Assembly (NCBI GenBank): GCA_013215275.1
Contig: JABSRF010000009.1
Location: 1-37,579 of the forward strand
Length of the DNA stretch: 37,579 bases
Origin: Oligoflexales bacterium
GTDB taxonomy: Bacteria; Bdellovibrionota_B; Oligoflexia; Oligoflexales; Bog-1112
Direction of reading: 5' to 3'
Shown piece after piece: positions 27,949 to 37,333 of the stretch (within the stretch, counting starts at the first letter, position 1; every line of letters starts with the position of its first letter). Below the pieces are notes generated by a model. That model saw only the letters and a list, made by a program, of their open reading frames with translations, had not been told where the DNA came from and made no database searches. Position numbers and translations under genes: made by a program.

Positions 27949-30240
27949 TTAAAAGGACTGCTGCTTATAAAGTGACTGTAGTTCTTTTTTGTCCAAGCAA
28001 GTGTCCGCAATCAAAATACTCTCTTCTTTTGAAATGGCACCTATTTTTTCAAGTTTGCAGTAGTTTGAGTTTAAAGAAGCAAGCTCATCCTCTGTCAGCT
28101 CTGTCTTACAAACGAGCAGATAGCTGGCTGCTTCCTCACAAAAATCTGCTATGGTAAGTGGAGCGTCCCATCGCAAGCCAAAATCAGAGTGAAGGGCCAT
28201 TTTCAAGCTCGTCGCAAAAGCACCTCCACTGCCTAGGTCACGTGCAGCAATGAGCAAACCTTTGGATATTAGCTTGTGGATTATCGAACGGGATGCTTCT
28301 TCGCAATCCCATGAAATTGGTGTGAGCTCACCATTTCGGGTTGGGACCTTAAGAATTTTTGAGATTGTGGATGCTGAAAAGTTTCCTGACTTATTTGCTG
28401 GCCCTAAAAGGTACAGCTTACCTTCTCGGTTGGGTAAAGCAGGGATGGCGTTTCTAACATCTTCGATCTTTCCAACCATTCCGATCATTGGCGTTGGAGC
28501 AATGCTGGCGCCATCGGTCTCATTGTAGAGGCTAACATTACCGCTTACGACTGGGATATTAAGCTGCTCACAAGCTGCCTTGATACCGTCTACACCTTGA
28601 GAAAAGCTTTCCATAACCTCTGGGTCACAAGGATTTCCGTAATTCAAGCAATCTGTTATGGCTAAGGGCTTCGAGCCGGTTGCAATAATCGAGCGTGCAG
28701 CTTTCATCACACTGTGAGAGGCTCCAAGCATAGGGTCTACTTGGCAATAAGTCTCAAGGCAGGCAGTGCTCGCTGCGATTCCTAAGTAGGGAGGCAAGTC
28801 TGTAATCTCACCTAAGTCATGGTTTTGAGGGTCTATCCATAACACTGCAGCGCCTTGCTCAGAGGGGCCAAGGATGGTTTTATTGCCAATATGATGATCA
28901 TACTGACTGTAAACCCATGAGCTATCATGCATTTGAGCAACGGTGAGCCTCACCAGGCTCTCTTGGGTGTGCTTGGAAAATTCCTCAGCTAGACTGGCTG
29001 AAATATGATCCTTGCTGGTCTTGTTGCTTGTTGTAAGCTGTTGCCGAGGTCGGTCATAACAGGGAGCGCTAGCAGCTAGTAGACTAACGGGGACGTCTAA
29101 ATCCCTAATACCTTTGTAAATGGCTTCAACCCTTCCAGTGTTGGTAACCTTGCCAATGATGGCGTGTGAAAGCTGCCATTTGTCAAAAATACGCTTCAAT
29201 TGCGGCCATTTATGCTCTTCCACCACCATTGCCATTCGCTCCTGAGACTCTGAAAGCAATAGCTCGTAGGCACTCATGCTCGTGGTTCTAACAGGAACTT
29301 TTTCTAGGTCAATCAGCAGGCCGCTATTACCTCTGTCTGCCATTTCAAATAGGGATGAAGTTAAGCCTGCAGCCCCCATGTCTTGTATGCCAACGACGAG
29401 GTTTTCTCGTAAAGCTTCTAAGGTTGCTTCCAACAGAAGCTTTTCACAGAAGGGGTCTCCCACCTGGATTGCTGATCGCTCAGCAGCATCGCCTGAGTCG
29501 AAGCTATCTGATGCCATGGTAGCCCCATGAATACCATCTCTACCCGTGGCAGATCCTAGATAAACAACAAGATTGCCTTCGCCTGATGCATGCCCTTTGA
29601 AAATGGCATCTTCGTGGATCACCCCTACCGTCATAGCATTGACGAGGATATTGCCATTATATGAGCTGTCAAAAGTAACACTACCACCAACGGTCGGAAC
29701 TCCAATGCAGTTGCCGTAATCTCCGATTCCCTTTACGACTCCGGTCGCTAGCCAAGGGGTTTTCTTATGGCTTTTTTCCCCAAATCGCAGGGAGTTCAAG
29801 TTCGCAATGGGGCGAGCTCCCATGCAAAAAACGTCACGTAAAATGCCACCCACTCCGGTGGCTGCGCCTTGGTATGGATCGATGAAGCTTGGATGGTTGT
29901 GACTTTCCATTTTGAAAGCGACACAAAGTTGATTCCATACCCTCACGACTCCGGCGTTTTCTCCGGGGCCTACCACAACATCTTCTCCCTTGCTGGGCAG
30001 GCGTCTTAAATGTACTCGCGAGGACTTATAGCTGCAGTGCTCACTCCACATAGCAGAGAAGACACCTAACTCAGCCAGGCTTGGATTCCTTCCTAGTATT
30101 TCGATAATTTTTGAAAACTCAGCTTCGGAAAGTTTGTGCTGTTCAAGCATTCTTTGGGTGTAGTGCTCGTCTCCAGAAGGGTTAAAGTTCTCAGCATGTT
30201 TTAAATTTTGTGATAAATGAGGAAATTGCGAACCAGTCAT
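27949..30240 (-). CDS. purL: Phosphoribosylformylglycinamidine synthase subunit PurL
   Basis: PurL is the ATP-dependent synthetase subunit that converts FGAR to FGAM with ammonia delivered by PurQ. At 763 residues it is the small form that works with separate PurS and PurQ, unlike the 1,295-residue enzyme of E. coli. Typical motifs are [44 protein letters not shown] and [12 protein letters not shown]-like [12 protein letters not shown]. The N-terminus has a short extension before the first conserved block. It lies 73 bp after purQ, and an AAGGA site precedes the ATG. Confidence 0.97.
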   Translation of the reverse strand: MTGSQFPHLSQNLKHAENFNPSGDEHYTQRMLEQHKLSEAEFSKIIEILGRNPSLAELGVFSAMWSEHCSYKSSRVHLRRLPSKGEDVVVGPGENAGVVRVWNQLCVAFKMESHNHPSFIDPYQGAATGVGGILRDVFCMGARPIANLNSLRFGEKSHKKTPWLATGVVKGIGDYGNCIGVPTVGGSVTFDSSYNGNILVNAMTVGVIHEDAIFKGHASGEGNLVVYLGSATGRDGIHGATMASDSFDSGDAAERSAIQVGDPFCEKLLLEATLEALRENLVVGIQDMGAAGLTSSLFEMADRGNSGLLIDLEKVPVRTTSMSAYELLLSESQERMAMVVEEHKWPQLKRIFDKWQLSHAIIGKVTNTGRVEAIYKGIRDLDVPVSLLAASAPCYDRPRQQLTTSNKTSKDHISASLAEEFSKHTQESLVRLTVAQMHDSSWVYSQYDHHIGNKTILGPSEQGAAVLWIDPQNHDLGEITDLPPYLGIAASTACLETYCQVDPMLGASHSVMKAARSIIATGSKPLAITDCLNYGNPCDPEVMESFSQGVDGIKAACEQLNIPVVSGNVSLYNETDGASIAPTPMIGMVGKIEDVRNAIPALPNREGKLYLLGPANKSGNFSASTISKILKVPTRNGELTPISWDCEEASRSIIHKLISKGLLIAARDLGSGGAFATSLKMALHSDFGLRWDAPLTIADFCEEAASYLLVCKTELTEDELASLNSNYCKLEKIGAISKEESILIADTCLDKKELQSLYKQQSF

Positions 30241-30313
30241 AGAAACATCCTTGGTAAAGATGGTGTTTGAATTGGGGCCTGTGAATTTTCTTTCAAAATC
30301 CGAAGGAAGCTGC

Positions 30314-31006
30314 CTAAAGGAAATTTGCTAAAAAAGCCTCAAAAACCCTGATTCCATCTGCTCCTTTGAGAAGCGGGTCGCAGGCGCGTTCTGGGTGTGG
30401 CATTAGGCCGAGGACTTTTCCATTTTCCGAGCAAATTCCAGCAATGTCGTCAACAGAGCCATTTGGGTTGTCGCAATACTTAAAAACAATCTGCCCTTGA
30501 TCTCGTATCTGCCGCAGCCCTACATCATCTATGTAGTAGCGGCCTTCACCATGGGCTATGGGTAGGCTCAAGGTTGACTCTTTGCCCAATAATGACTGAT
30601 AAATATTTGAGCCATCAGAGCTAACTCTAAGGTCTACAGGTTTACATACAAAGCGCTTGCTTAGGTTTGGAAGCAAGATTCCAGGTAACAGCTTTGATTC
30701 GGTTAAAATCTGAAAACCATTGCAGATCCCGAGTATTGGACCGCCTTTGTTTGCAAATTCTCTAACTGCTTCCATGCATGGAGACACACTAGCCAAGTGT
30801 CCACCTCGCAGGTAATCACCGAACGAAAAACCTCCTGGAATGATAAGTGCTTGGAGGTTTGAAAAGGATCGTTCATGGTGCCAGATTGGGGTGATGTCGA
30901 TGTTGAAGTACTTTTTAAAAACCCACTCGCAATCTGGTTCGCAGTTAGAGCCAGGGAAAGTAAGTATGCCGATTTTAGCTTTGGGCAGGGAAGCGTGAGT
31001 GGTCAT
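30314..31006 (-). CDS. purQ: Phosphoribosylformylglycinamidine synthase glutaminase subunit PurQ
   Basis: PurQ is the class I glutamine amidotransferase subunit that supplies ammonia to PurL. The 230-residue protein starts its fold with [13 protein letters not shown] and includes [15 protein letters not shown]. The nucleophile C95 sits in GICNGFQ, and the catalytic His/Glu pair in MPHPER. Its ATG overlaps the purS stop as ATGA, so the two are translationally coupled. PurS, PurQ and PurL are expected to form the three-part complex. Confidence 0.97.
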   Translation of the reverse strand: MTTHASLPKAKIGILTFPGSNCEPDCEWVFKKYFNIDITPIWHHERSFSNLQALIIPGGFSFGDYLRGGHLASVSPCMEAVREFANKGGPILGICNGFQILTESKLLPGILLPNLSKRFVCKPVDLRVSSDGSNIYQSLLGKESTLSLPIAHGEGRYYIDDVGLRQIRDQGQIVFKYCDNPNGSVDDIAGICSENGKVLGLMPHPERACDPLLKGADGIRVFEAFLANFL

Positions 31007-31248
31007 GATTCCACCCTATGAACTTCATAAGTTTCTGCAACAGGGTTGCTAAGATGGGCGGAGGCTATGACGCGTGCTTCTTTTTCAGCTTCAGCAAGAT
31101 CCGAATGCTCCAATGAAATCACATAGCGTTTTGACACCTCAACCTTTTCTAAGTTGGAGAACCCTATGCGCTGAAGTGTTTCCGTGATCGTACGACCTTC
31201 GGGGTCTAAGACTTCTTTTTTCGGCTGGACAATAATTTCAAAATCCAT
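31003..31248 (-). CDS. purS: Phosphoribosylformylglycinamidine synthase subunit PurS
   Basis: PurS is the small structural subunit that bridges PurL and PurQ in the three-part FGAM synthase. The 81-residue protein has the family features: VQPKKEVLDPEGRTITETLQ near the N-terminus and a C-terminal NPVAETYEV. It opens the purSQLF series 36 bp after sdhB, so purine genes may ride on the sdh transcript unless a promoter lies within or just after sdhB. It is coupled to purQ by a four-base overlap. Confidence 0.95.
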   Translation of the reverse strand: MDFEIIVQPKKEVLDPEGRTITETLQRIGFSNLEKVEVSKRYVISLEHSDLAEAEKEARVIASAHLSNPVAETYEVHRVES

Positions 31249-31284
31249 GATTCATCCTAAGTCATGAAAAAAGGTTTATATGCG

Positions 31285-32040
31285 TTAAGACTCTTCATCT
31301 GAGGCTAAGGTAGCAGCAATGTACTCACGATTTAGGCGGGCTATGTTGCTCACACTAATCTCTTTAGGACAGACTGCTTCACACTCAAAAGTATTGGTGC
31401 AGTTACCAAAACCTTCGCTGTCCATTTGTGATACCATCTTAATGACCCGCCTTCCTTTTTCTACCTGGCCTTGAGGTAGAAGGCTCAATTGAGAAACTTT
31501 TGCACCCACGAATAGCATAGCTGAAGAGTTTTTGCACGCTGCAACACAGGCACCGCAGCCAATGCAAGTTGCTGCATCCATAGCAAGGTCAGCAATTGGT
31601 TTGGGCACAGGGGTAGCATTAGCGTCGGGGACTCCTCCCGTCGACACTGAAACGTACCCTCCAGCTTGAATGACTCTATCAAACGCGCTGCGATCGGTTA
31701 CCAGGTCTTTTACAATAGGAAAAGCGGTAGCTCGCCAAGGTTCGATGTAAATATCATCCCCATCTTTAAATGACTGCATGTGAAGCTGGCAGGTAGTGGT
31801 ACCTCCCTGGGGGCCATGTGCTACGCCGTTGATGACCATTGAACAGGTTCCACAGATTCCCTCTCTGCAGTCATGGTCAAAGGCTACTGGCTCTTTGTCT
31901 TCGGAAATCAACTTTTCATTTAAGATATCAAGCATTTCCAAAAAGGACATGTCAGGGCTAACTTGGTCGAGTTGATAGCTTTCAAATTTACCTTCGGAGT
32001 TGCTATCTTTTTGTCTCCAAATGTGTAGGGCTAGTTTCAC
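31285..32040 (-). CDS. sdhB: Succinate dehydrogenase/fumarate reductase iron-sulfur subunit
   Basis: This subunit carries electrons between the flavin and the membrane quinone site in complex II. The 251-residue protein shows all three cluster motifs: 2Fe-2S ([20 protein letters not shown] and a later Cys), 4Fe-4S ([13 protein letters not shown]) and 3Fe-4S ([14 protein letters not shown]). The start codon is GTG at 32040, overlapping the sdhA stop as GTGA. Sequence type agrees with the b558-linked enzymes of Bacteroidetes, epsilon- and former deltaproteobacteria. The direction in vivo, succinate oxidation or fumarate reduction, cannot be read from sequence. Confidence 0.96.
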   Translation of the reverse strand: MKLALHIWRQKDSNSEGKFESYQLDQVSPDMSFLEMLDILNEKLISEDKEPVAFDHDCREGICGTCSMVINGVAHGPQGGTTTCQLHMQSFKDGDDIYIEPWRATAFPIVKDLVTDRSAFDRVIQAGGYVSVSTGGVPDANATPVPKPIADLAMDAATCIGCGACVAACKNSSAMLFVGAKVSQLSLLPQGQVEKGRRVIKMVSQMDSEGFGNCTNTFECEAVCPKEISVSNIARLNREYIAATLASDEES

Positions 32041-33950
32041 TTGTAACTCCTGGTAGCGAGCTTAACGTTTTCGAAAATTAATTGTTCCTCATGGCGTTTT
32101 GGGTCGGATGACTCTCCCTGATACTCCCAAACTGCAGCATGAGCATAGTCTTCATCATTACGTTTTGCTTCCCCCTCTTCCGTTTGGTGCTCTTCTCTGA
32201 AATGACCACCACAGGATTCTTCTCTCACGAGGGCGTCCCGGCACATGAGTTCACCAAACTCTAAAAAGTCTGCGACTCTTCCAGCTCTTTCCAGCTGTTG
32301 GTTAAACTGTTCTCCGGAACCTGTTACCTTTACGTTTTGCCAAAATTCTTCTCGAAGCTCAGGGATTTTTTTGAGAGCTTCTTCGAGGCCAGCTTTGTTT
32401 CTAGCCATACCACATTTGTCCCACATAATGTGTCCTAGCTCTTTGTGAAACTGTGCCGGGCTTTTTTTACCGTTAATATTCAAAAGCTTAGTTACACGCT
32501 CTTTTACTTTGTTTTCTGTCTCTTCAAAGGCTTTGTGCTCTGGATTTACCTCTCCAGCCTTAATCGAAGCCAGGTAATTTGCAATGGTATATGGCAAGAC
32601 AAAGTACCCGTCTGCAAGCCCCTGCATCAAAGCACTGGCACCTAGTCGGTTGGCTCCATGATCTGAAAAATTAGCCTCTCCGATAACGTGTAGGCCAGGG
32701 ATGTTGCTTTGGAGGTTGTAATCGACCCATAGCCCTCCCATCGTATAGTGCACAGCTGGGTATATCCTCATGGGCACTTCGTATGGGTTTTCATCAGTGA
32801 TTTTGTGATACATGTGGAATAAATTTCCGTAACGTTCAGAAACGGCTTTCTTGCCCAATCTCTTGATCGCATCGGCAAAATCTAAGTAGACACCTAAACC
32901 AGTTTCACCGACCCCCCTGCCGTCGTCACAAGCTTCTTTTGCACTTCTGGAAGCGATGTCTCTCGGTGCTAGGTTACCAAAGCTAGGGTACTTGCGCTCA
33001 AGGTAGTAGTCCCGCTCTGAGTCGGGAATTTCACCTGGTCTACGTTTGTCCCCTTTTTTGAGAGGGACCCATACCCTCCCATCATTTCTGAGAGACTCTG
33101 ACATTAAGGTAAGCTTTGATTGGTGATCACCACTTACTGGAATACAAGTCGGGTGAATCTGTGTATAGCACGGATTAGCAAACCCCGCTCCACGCTTATA
33201 TGCCCGGTACGTAGCCGTCACGTTGCATCCGGTTGCGTTCGTGGAGAGGAAGAAAGTATTGCCATAGCCCCCTGTTCCTAGCACAACTGCATCCGCATAG
33301 TGCCGGGTAATTTTTCCGGTGACCATATTCCTTACGATAATGCCTTTTGCGGCACCATCTATAAGAACCAAGTCAAGCATCTCGGATCTCGTATGCATCT
33401 TGACGGTGCCAAGGCCTATCTGCCTCGAAAGTGCAGAGTAAGCTCCTAACAGAAGCTGCTGTCCAGTTTGTCCCCTAGCGTAGAAGGTTCTGGAAACCTG
33501 GGCTCCACCAAAAGAACGGTTATCTAATAATCCGCCGTAATCTCGGGCAAATGGGACACCTTGAGCAACAGCTTGGTCAATGATGTTTCCTGAAACCTCA
33601 GCCAGTCTATAGACATTTGCTTCACGTGAGCGAAAGTCACCACCTTTGATGGTGTCGTAAAAGAGTCTGAAGACACTATCCCCGTCGCTTGGGTAGTTTT
33701 TGGAGGCGTTAATGCCACCCTGGGCTGCAATGCTGTGAGCCCTACGAGGGCTATCCTGGTAGCAAAAACACTCGACTTGGTAGCCAAGTTCTGCTAGGGA
33801 TGCTGCGCCAGCGGCTCCAGCTAGGCCACTACCAACAACGATAACTTTGTATTTGCGTTTGTTTGCTGGAGAAACAAGCTTCATTTCAAATTTGTGACGG
33901 GTCCACTTTTGTTCTAAGGGTCCCGTTGGAATGTTAGCGTCAAGCTTCAT
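32037..33950 (-). CDS. sdhA: Succinate dehydrogenase/fumarate reductase flavoprotein subunit
   Basis: This is the catalytic subunit with covalent FAD. I place the start at ATG 33950 ([10 protein letters not shown]), which has a strong AAAGGAAG site; the track start at 33971 adds seven residues. The protein has about 637 residues. The dinucleotide-binding [20 protein letters not shown] is near residue 35, and the FAD-linking histidine lies in [26 protein letters not shown] and [20 protein letters not shown] are family hallmarks. It lies 25 bp after sdhC and is coupled to sdhB. The protein is of the larger, b558-associated type. Confidence 0.97.
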   Translation of the reverse strand: MKLDANIPTGPLEQKWTRHKFEMKLVSPANKRKYKVIVVGSGLAGAAGAASLAELGYQVECFCYQDSPRRAHSIAAQGGINASKNYPSDGDSVFRLFYDTIKGGDFRSREANVYRLAEVSGNIIDQAVAQGVPFARDYGGLLDNRSFGGAQVSRTFYARGQTGQQLLLGAYSALSRQIGLGTVKMHTRSEMLDLVLIDGAAKGIIVRNMVTGKITRHYADAVVLGTGGYGNTFFLSTNATGCNVTATYRAYKRGAGFANPCYTQIHPTCIPVSGDHQSKLTLMSESLRNDGRVWVPLKKGDKRRPGEIPDSERDYYLERKYPSFGNLAPRDIASRSAKEACDDGRGVGETGLGVYLDFADAIKRLGKKAVSERYGNLFHMYHKITDENPYEVPMRIYPAVHYTMGGLWVDYNLQSNIPGLHVIGEANFSDHGANRLGASALMQGLADGYFVLPYTIANYLASIKAGEVNPEHKAFEETENKVKERVTKLLNINGKKSPAQFHKELGHIMWDKCGMARNKAGLEEALKKIPELREEFWQNVKVTGSGEQFNQQLERAGRVADFLEFGELMCRDALVREESCGGHFREEHQTEEGEAKRNDEDYAHAAVWEYQGESSDPKRHEEQLIFENVKLATRSYK

Positions 33951-33975
33951 GGTCACTTCCTTTATGAACACCTTG

Positions 33976-34641
33976 TTATTTTATAAAACCAAGCAAAATT
34001 GATAGCGGTATAGAAAGATAGCCTATCGCCAATAGTGTGCTAAGAGCTGGACCTATGGAGCGAATGAGGCCGTTATACTTCTTATGGTTGATTCCAAGAG
34101 TTTGGAAGAGGCTACTGACTCCGTGACTCAAGTGAACCATGAGCAGTATGACGCAGATGCAATATCCGATCGCTAAGACAGGATTTGAAAAGCTAAGCAT
34201 GAGCATTTTGTATACATCATAATCACCCAGACTTTGAAACGCAGGATGGGTAAACCTGAACGTAAGGTGCGCGAGGTGGTAGGCAATAAAAGCTAACACC
34301 ACAAGGCCCGTCAAGCCCATGTAGCGTGAGGCAAAGCTGGCCTTAACGCTTTGTTTTACCTTGTACTTTACTGGCTTTGCCTTGCTGTTCATCCGTGTGA
34401 GTTTAACTCCTGAAAAAATGTGAAGAACCGCCATCACTATAAGTCCTATACGCAGCAGCCAGAGAATTGGTAAGTAGTCCCTCAAAGTTTTTGCATACAA
34501 ATTTATTGCTTCTTCACCTGCAAATACAAGTAAGTTGCCGGAAAGATGGGCCAAAAGAAACCCCACCAGAAGCAATCCTGTGACAGACATGATCACCTTA
34601 CAACCAATAGATGAATTAAGCGGTCGGCTTACCCAGCTCAT
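33976..34641 (-). CDS. sdhC: Succinate dehydrogenase cytochrome b558 subunit
   Basis: This is the membrane anchor of a type B succinate:quinone oxidoreductase, which carries two haems in one polypeptide. The 221-residue protein has five hydrophobic helices (about 13-37, 57-77, 105-130, 150-172 and 190-215). Conserved histidines for haem ligation are visible in [26 protein letters not shown] and [15 protein letters not shown]. No separate sdhD is needed or seen. The AAGGA ribosome site is well placed. It is the first gene of the sdhCAB-purSQLF run, with a predicted promoter upstream. Confidence 0.95.
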   Translation of the reverse strand: MSWVSRPLNSSIGCKVIMSVTGLLLVGFLLAHLSGNLLVFAGEEAINLYAKTLRDYLPILWLLRIGLIVMAVLHIFSGVKLTRMNSKAKPVKYKVKQSVKASFASRYMGLTGLVVLAFIAYHLAHLTFRFTHPAFQSLGDYDVYKMLMLSFSNPVLAIGYCICVILLMVHLSHGVSSLFQTLGINHKKYNGLIRSIGPALSTLLAIGYLSIPLSILLGFIK

Positions 34642-34704
34642 TGTTATCCTTAACGTTTGAATGATTGAAGTAGATTAGTTTACCTGCCCTATCTTACCTT
34701 AAAG

Positions 34705-34734
34705 ATAATAATGTCATATCCTAGTGGGCATCAA
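34705..34734 (-). promoter_or_regulatory. Predicted sigma-70-type promoter of sdhCAB
   Basis: On the minus strand TTGATG (34729-34734), an 18-base spacer and TATTAT (34705-34710) form a plausible promoter about 64 bp before sdhC. A nearby TTGGAA-N17-TATGAC is an alternative. The rest of the gap to 34908 shows no gene, tRNA or clear terminator. Confidence 0.4.
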
Positions 34735-34908
34735 ATTCCAATCTTAAAAAAGTCTAAGGGCGGTTAAACTTTCTCTACTTTAGGAATAGCATAGCGTGAA
34801 GGTCGGGGGGTCAAATGTTGACGTTGTGAATGGTTTTTGTTCTCAGGTAGTGAGGGTCAGAGTCACCCATTCAAGAAAGCGAGCTTTGCCCATACCAGGA
34901 GTGCTAAA

Positions 34909-35931
34909 TCAAATAGCCACTTGCATAGAAATATTGACAGCCTGATGAGTTAAGGGATCTGAGGTATATGGTTGGCTGACCATATACGACAATGAAAAGC
35001 TTTGGTTGACGAGGGCTATGCCTCCCCCAATTAGCCTGCGACCACTGCCAGATAAATCTTGGCCCGTTGCGAGTAGTAATCTAAGTAAGTCTTGTATTCT
35101 AATGGCAGCTGAGCCGGTTAACAGTTGCTCAGGCTTCTCTACTTTATCTTGGCTCAGCTCAAGAGCATCAATCTCTATTGATAGCGCCTTTTTCTCATGG
35201 AACACCCTCTCCCTTTGCAGGTAGTCGAGGTGCAAGGTTACGTTGCCTCCGAGAAGTGTGTAAGCCAGGCCAGCACGTAATGTCTTTGGAGCAAGATCCT
35301 TAACTTTTTTATTCGTAAGGTTTTCCCCTGAAACTCCAAACCTTAAGCTTTCGGTTAGTAAACCCGCCACCCCGAAGCCAACGGTTGCACTTTTCACAAA
35401 GCTTTTCTTGTTTTGAACATTGAAGGTGCCGTCTGTTGGTAAATAGCCTTCGATGTATTGCCCACTAATGCCTAGAGAGAGTTTGTTAAATGATTGAGCC
35501 ACTCCGCCAGCCACTCGAAATTTTATTGGGGTATCGTAAAAGGAGTTGAACTGGTCATTGTTTGCAGCCAGTGCGTCCAGCCCTTTATAGTCGCTTTGAG
35601 ATGAGGTGTAGACGACTCCGGCTGCGACATTTGAGGTTTTGCCATCTACCGCGCCAGCTTGGTAAAACTCCCTACCAACCGATGGCCAATGGTAACCAGC
35701 AGAAACAGAGTATTGTTTTTCCAAGGCTAGCATAGCAGGGTTGCTGCGGACTGAGCCCAGGCCTGACGTGGCAGCTGTGCCACCATTGGCAAAACCGAGA
35801 GCGTGCCCTCCGATGCTTTCATACTCATCTGGTATCCTTTGCGCTTGCGGTTTGGCTGAGGCGACAAAAGGCACCATTTGTAGAATAGCAACATTAACTG
35901 TAATGATCTTAATGTATGAAAGGCATCTCAT
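34909..35931 (-). CDS. Outer-membrane beta-barrel protein, PorV/FadL-like
   Basis: The 340-residue protein has a signal peptide ending near VASA (about residue 26). It then shows alternating polar/hydrophobic strands and many glycines, as in a beta-barrel. The segment GFANGGTAATSGLGSVRSNP (after the N-terminal IGGHALG) resembles the opening of PorV/PorQ and FadL/TraF-like barrels, which share a G..G.AA......NPA pattern. Later strands such as RVAGGVAQSFNKLSLGISGQ and LTGSAAIRIQDLLRL support this. It ends in AI rather than the common aromatic residue. It starts 55 bp after yajC on the same strand. Function is unknown. Confidence 0.75.
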   Translation of the reverse strand: MRCLSYIKIITVNVAILQMVPFVASAKPQAQRIPDEYESIGGHALGFANGGTAATSGLGSVRSNPAMLALEKQYSVSAGYHWPSVGREFYQAGAVDGKTSNVAAGVVYTSSQSDYKGLDALAANNDQFNSFYDTPIKFRVAGGVAQSFNKLSLGISGQYIEGYLPTDGTFNVQNKKSFVKSATVGFGVAGLLTESLRFGVSGENLTNKKVKDLAPKTLRAGLAYTLLGGNVTLHLDYLQRERVFHEKKALSIEIDALELSQDKVEKPEQLLTGSAAIRIQDLLRLLLATGQDLSGSGRRLIGGGIALVNQSFSLSYMVSQPYTSDPLTHQAVNISMQVAI

Positions 35932-35986
35932 GGCTGCATCCAGTGCTTGTTAAGTCAAAGATACGTATGGTCTCGGAAAAGTTAGA

Positions 35987-36364
35987 TTAGCGCTTCGCTC
36001 CAGCTGGCACCTTTGCCTGCTTTGACGCTCTATCACCTTGTGGCTTGGTTAAGCGAGTGACATGTTCCTTAAGGACCTTCAACTGAGCGCTACTTATGTC
36101 TATTGTAACAAACTCATCAGCGACACTTCTAATCCTACCAATGATACCGCCACTTGTGACAATCTCATCGCCGGCTTTCAAGTTCTTTAGAAGCTCAGCC
36201 TGCTCCTTTGCCTTCTTCGCTTGAGGACGAATCATAACGAAATACATCATGACGAAGATCAATAGTAGAGGGAACATGTTCTCAATCATGCTCATGAAAG
36301 CAGGTGGTTGTTGTGCTGCAGCAGATTCGCTGGATTGTGCTAATGCGCTTCCTATAAAACTCAT
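35987..36364 (-). CDS. yajC: Preprotein translocase accessory subunit YajC
   Basis: YajC associates with SecDF and the SecYEG translocon in the inner membrane. The start is ATG 36364 with a strong AAGGAG site; the track start at 36385 adds seven residues. The protein is 125 residues with one membrane helix (about 29-46), followed by the hallmark MIRPQAKKAKEQAELLKNLK and GDEIVTSGGIIGRI. secD, secF and tgt, the normal neighbours, are absent: downstream is an outer-membrane barrel gene. Confidence 0.95.
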   Translation of the reverse strand: MSFIGSALAQSSESAAAQQPPAFMSMIENMFPLLLIFVMMYFVMIRPQAKKAKEQAELLKNLKAGDEIVTSGGIIGRIRSVADEFVTIDISSAQLKVLKEHVTRLTKPQGDRASKQAKVPAGAKR

Positions 36365-36409
36365 AAATTCTCCTTGTTTATCCAATTGCCGTGAAGCAAT
36401 GGTAGTGTA

Positions 36410-36595
36410 TCAAGCGATGTCTAAGTAATTCGTCTGCTCGCCGGGGTTGTTACCTGCGCAGATCATATAGAGTGAATCGCGGGTTAAAGACTCCTGAGAG
36501 TTATAGCTTATATCTGTTCCTGCATTAAAGAGTCTTTTAGAGTATCCGATGGATCCTTGAAATCCTAACACAAGCATAGGCTGGAACTTACCCAC
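36410..36595 (-). CDS. Small open reading frame upstream of yajC, uncertain
   Basis: This 61-residue ORF (GTG start, or ATG at 36577) fills the gap upstream of yajC on the same strand. I recognise no family. It has no obvious signal peptide or membrane helix and contains one cysteine (MICAGNNPGEQ). Codon use is not unlike its neighbours and it is not a shadow of another gene, but no strong ribosome site was seen. It may be a remnant of a longer gene or chance. Confidence 0.25.
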   Translation of the reverse strand: MGKFQPMLVLGFQGSIGYSKRLFNAGTDISYNSQESLTRDSLYMICAGNNPGEQTNYLDIA

Positions 36596-36618
36596 TTTTC
36601 ACCATTGGGAGCTAGTAT

Positions 36619-36990
36619 ATGATTTCCTTGTCTAAAAATTCTAAAGCTTCAATATTTTTGATCTTTCTAATCTCTTCGTCTCTTGGGTTCCTTGCGTCCT
36701 GCGGTAGTGACGATGATGATGATGACACAGCGACAGCCACAGTCTTGGCTTTTAGCGATGTTTCTTCGATTATCGAAACAAGCTGCGGCACAAGCTCATG
36801 CCATGGGTCGGGTGCACCCTACACCAACTATGTGGGTAGTGAATCTCTGGTCAACTCTAATGCTGCGACGATTAAAACCCGTATCGAAGCAACTGACAGT
36901 ACCGTGATGCCTCCTACGACAGCTTCTGCGGACCAAGCACTTAGTGCAGCAGATAAAACAACTCTCCTTAATTACTTAAACCAACAGTAG
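36619..36990 (+). CDS. Small lipoprotein with CX4CH haem-type motif
   Basis: This 123-residue protein has a lipoprotein signal peptide with lipobox LASC (lipidated C28), followed by a run of six aspartates at 31-36 and a threonine/alanine-rich spacer. The core contains C56-GTSS-C61-H62, a CX4CH motif, and a candidate axial methionine M97 in STVMPPT, the usual order for a class I-like cytochrome c. Standard haem sites are CX2CH; CX4CH is rarer. The pattern ETSCGTSSCHGSG...MPP recurs in planctomycete-type and myxobacterial cytochrome domains. A GGGAG site lies seven bases before the ATG. It sits alone on the plus strand just before the rRNA operon. It may be an envelope electron carrier; haem attachment is unproven. 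Confidence 0.8.
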   Translation: MISLSKNSKASIFLIFLISSSLGFLASCGSDDDDDDTATATVLAFSDVSSIIETSCGTSSCHGSGAPYTNYVGSESLVNSNAATIKTRIEATDSTVMPPTTASADQALSAADKTTLLNYLNQQ

Positions 36991-37018
36991 GCCCGCCAAG
37001 CTGATAATAGACTTGCGT

Positions 37019-37041
37019 GACTTTTGAGGCGAAGTCTTTTT
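37019..37041 (+). terminator. Probable intrinsic terminator before the rRNA operon
   Basis: GACTTT and GAAGTC pair with one G-U wobble around a six-base loop and are followed by five T. It ends the transcript of the CX4CH lipoprotein 33 bp upstream of the rRNA promoter. Confidence 0.55.
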
Positions 37042-37073
37042 ATCGTCCTTGTGAAATTTTCTGAAAAAAAAGT

Positions 37074-37102
37074 TTGACACCAGGGGTGTTATCCCGTAAA
37101 AA
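37074..37102 (+). promoter_or_regulatory. Predicted rRNA operon promoter
   Basis: A perfect -35 TTGACA (37074-37079), a 17-base spacer and TAAAAA (37097-37102) are followed by a GC-rich discriminator region. An A-rich tract (37051-37072) directly upstream could serve as an UP element. Transcription would start near 37109, giving a leader of about 250 bases. Confidence 0.65.
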
Positions 37103-37138
37103 CCACCCTCGTCGCTACAACGACACAAGTTACTGAAA

Positions 37139-37150
37139 GCTCTTTGAAAA
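37139..37150 (+). promoter_or_regulatory. boxA-like antitermination site in the rRNA leader
   Basis: GCTCTTTGAAAA resembles the boxA element (consensus TGCTCTTTAACA) that loads Nus factors on rRNA transcripts. It lies about 30 bases after the predicted start, as expected. A weaker similar sequence (AGTCTTTGACA) occurs near 37232. Confidence 0.55.
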
Positions 37151-37204
37151 CTGAATAGCACTAAGAAGAATTAAGAAAAACCCTGTCAAAAACGGAGAGT
37201 TGAA

Positions 37205-37222
37205 TAAGGTCGTGAGGCCTTA
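37205..37222 (+). other. Leader hairpin with GNRA tetraloop
   Basis: TAAGGTC and GGCCTTA pair over seven positions, one of them G-U, and close on GTGA, a GNRA tetraloop. Such loops favour stable or docking RNA structures. It lies in the rRNA leader between boxA and the palindromic repeat. Confidence 0.45.
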
Positions 37223-37273
37223 GCAACATAAAGTCTTTGACATTCTTAAAGTAAATTAAGTCGCTTAGCAAAA

Positions 37274-37333
37274 GTCATCTCGACCGAAGCGGAGAGATCT
37301 CTCAGGAGACCCTTCGACTAGGCTCAGGGTGAC
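37274..37333 (+). repeat. 60-bp palindromic repeat-type element in the rRNA leader
   Basis: The element is bounded by GTCA and TGAC. Its left half folds as TCTC-GA-CCG-AAG-CGG-A-GAGA, its middle contains GAGATCTC, and its right half pairs CCCT with AGGG. The composition (GACCGAAGCGGAGAGATCT on one side, CCCTTCGACTAGGCTCAGGG on the other) resembles dispersed intergenic repeats I recall from Bacteroidetes, cyanobacteria and other genomes. Only this copy is in the window, so its repetitive nature cannot be shown here. Confidence 0.5.

Noticed and set aside
37237-37242. Second TTGACA in the rRNA leader as promoter P2
   Set aside because: No acceptable -10 element occurs 15-19 bases downstream; the context looks more like a boxA-type sequence.
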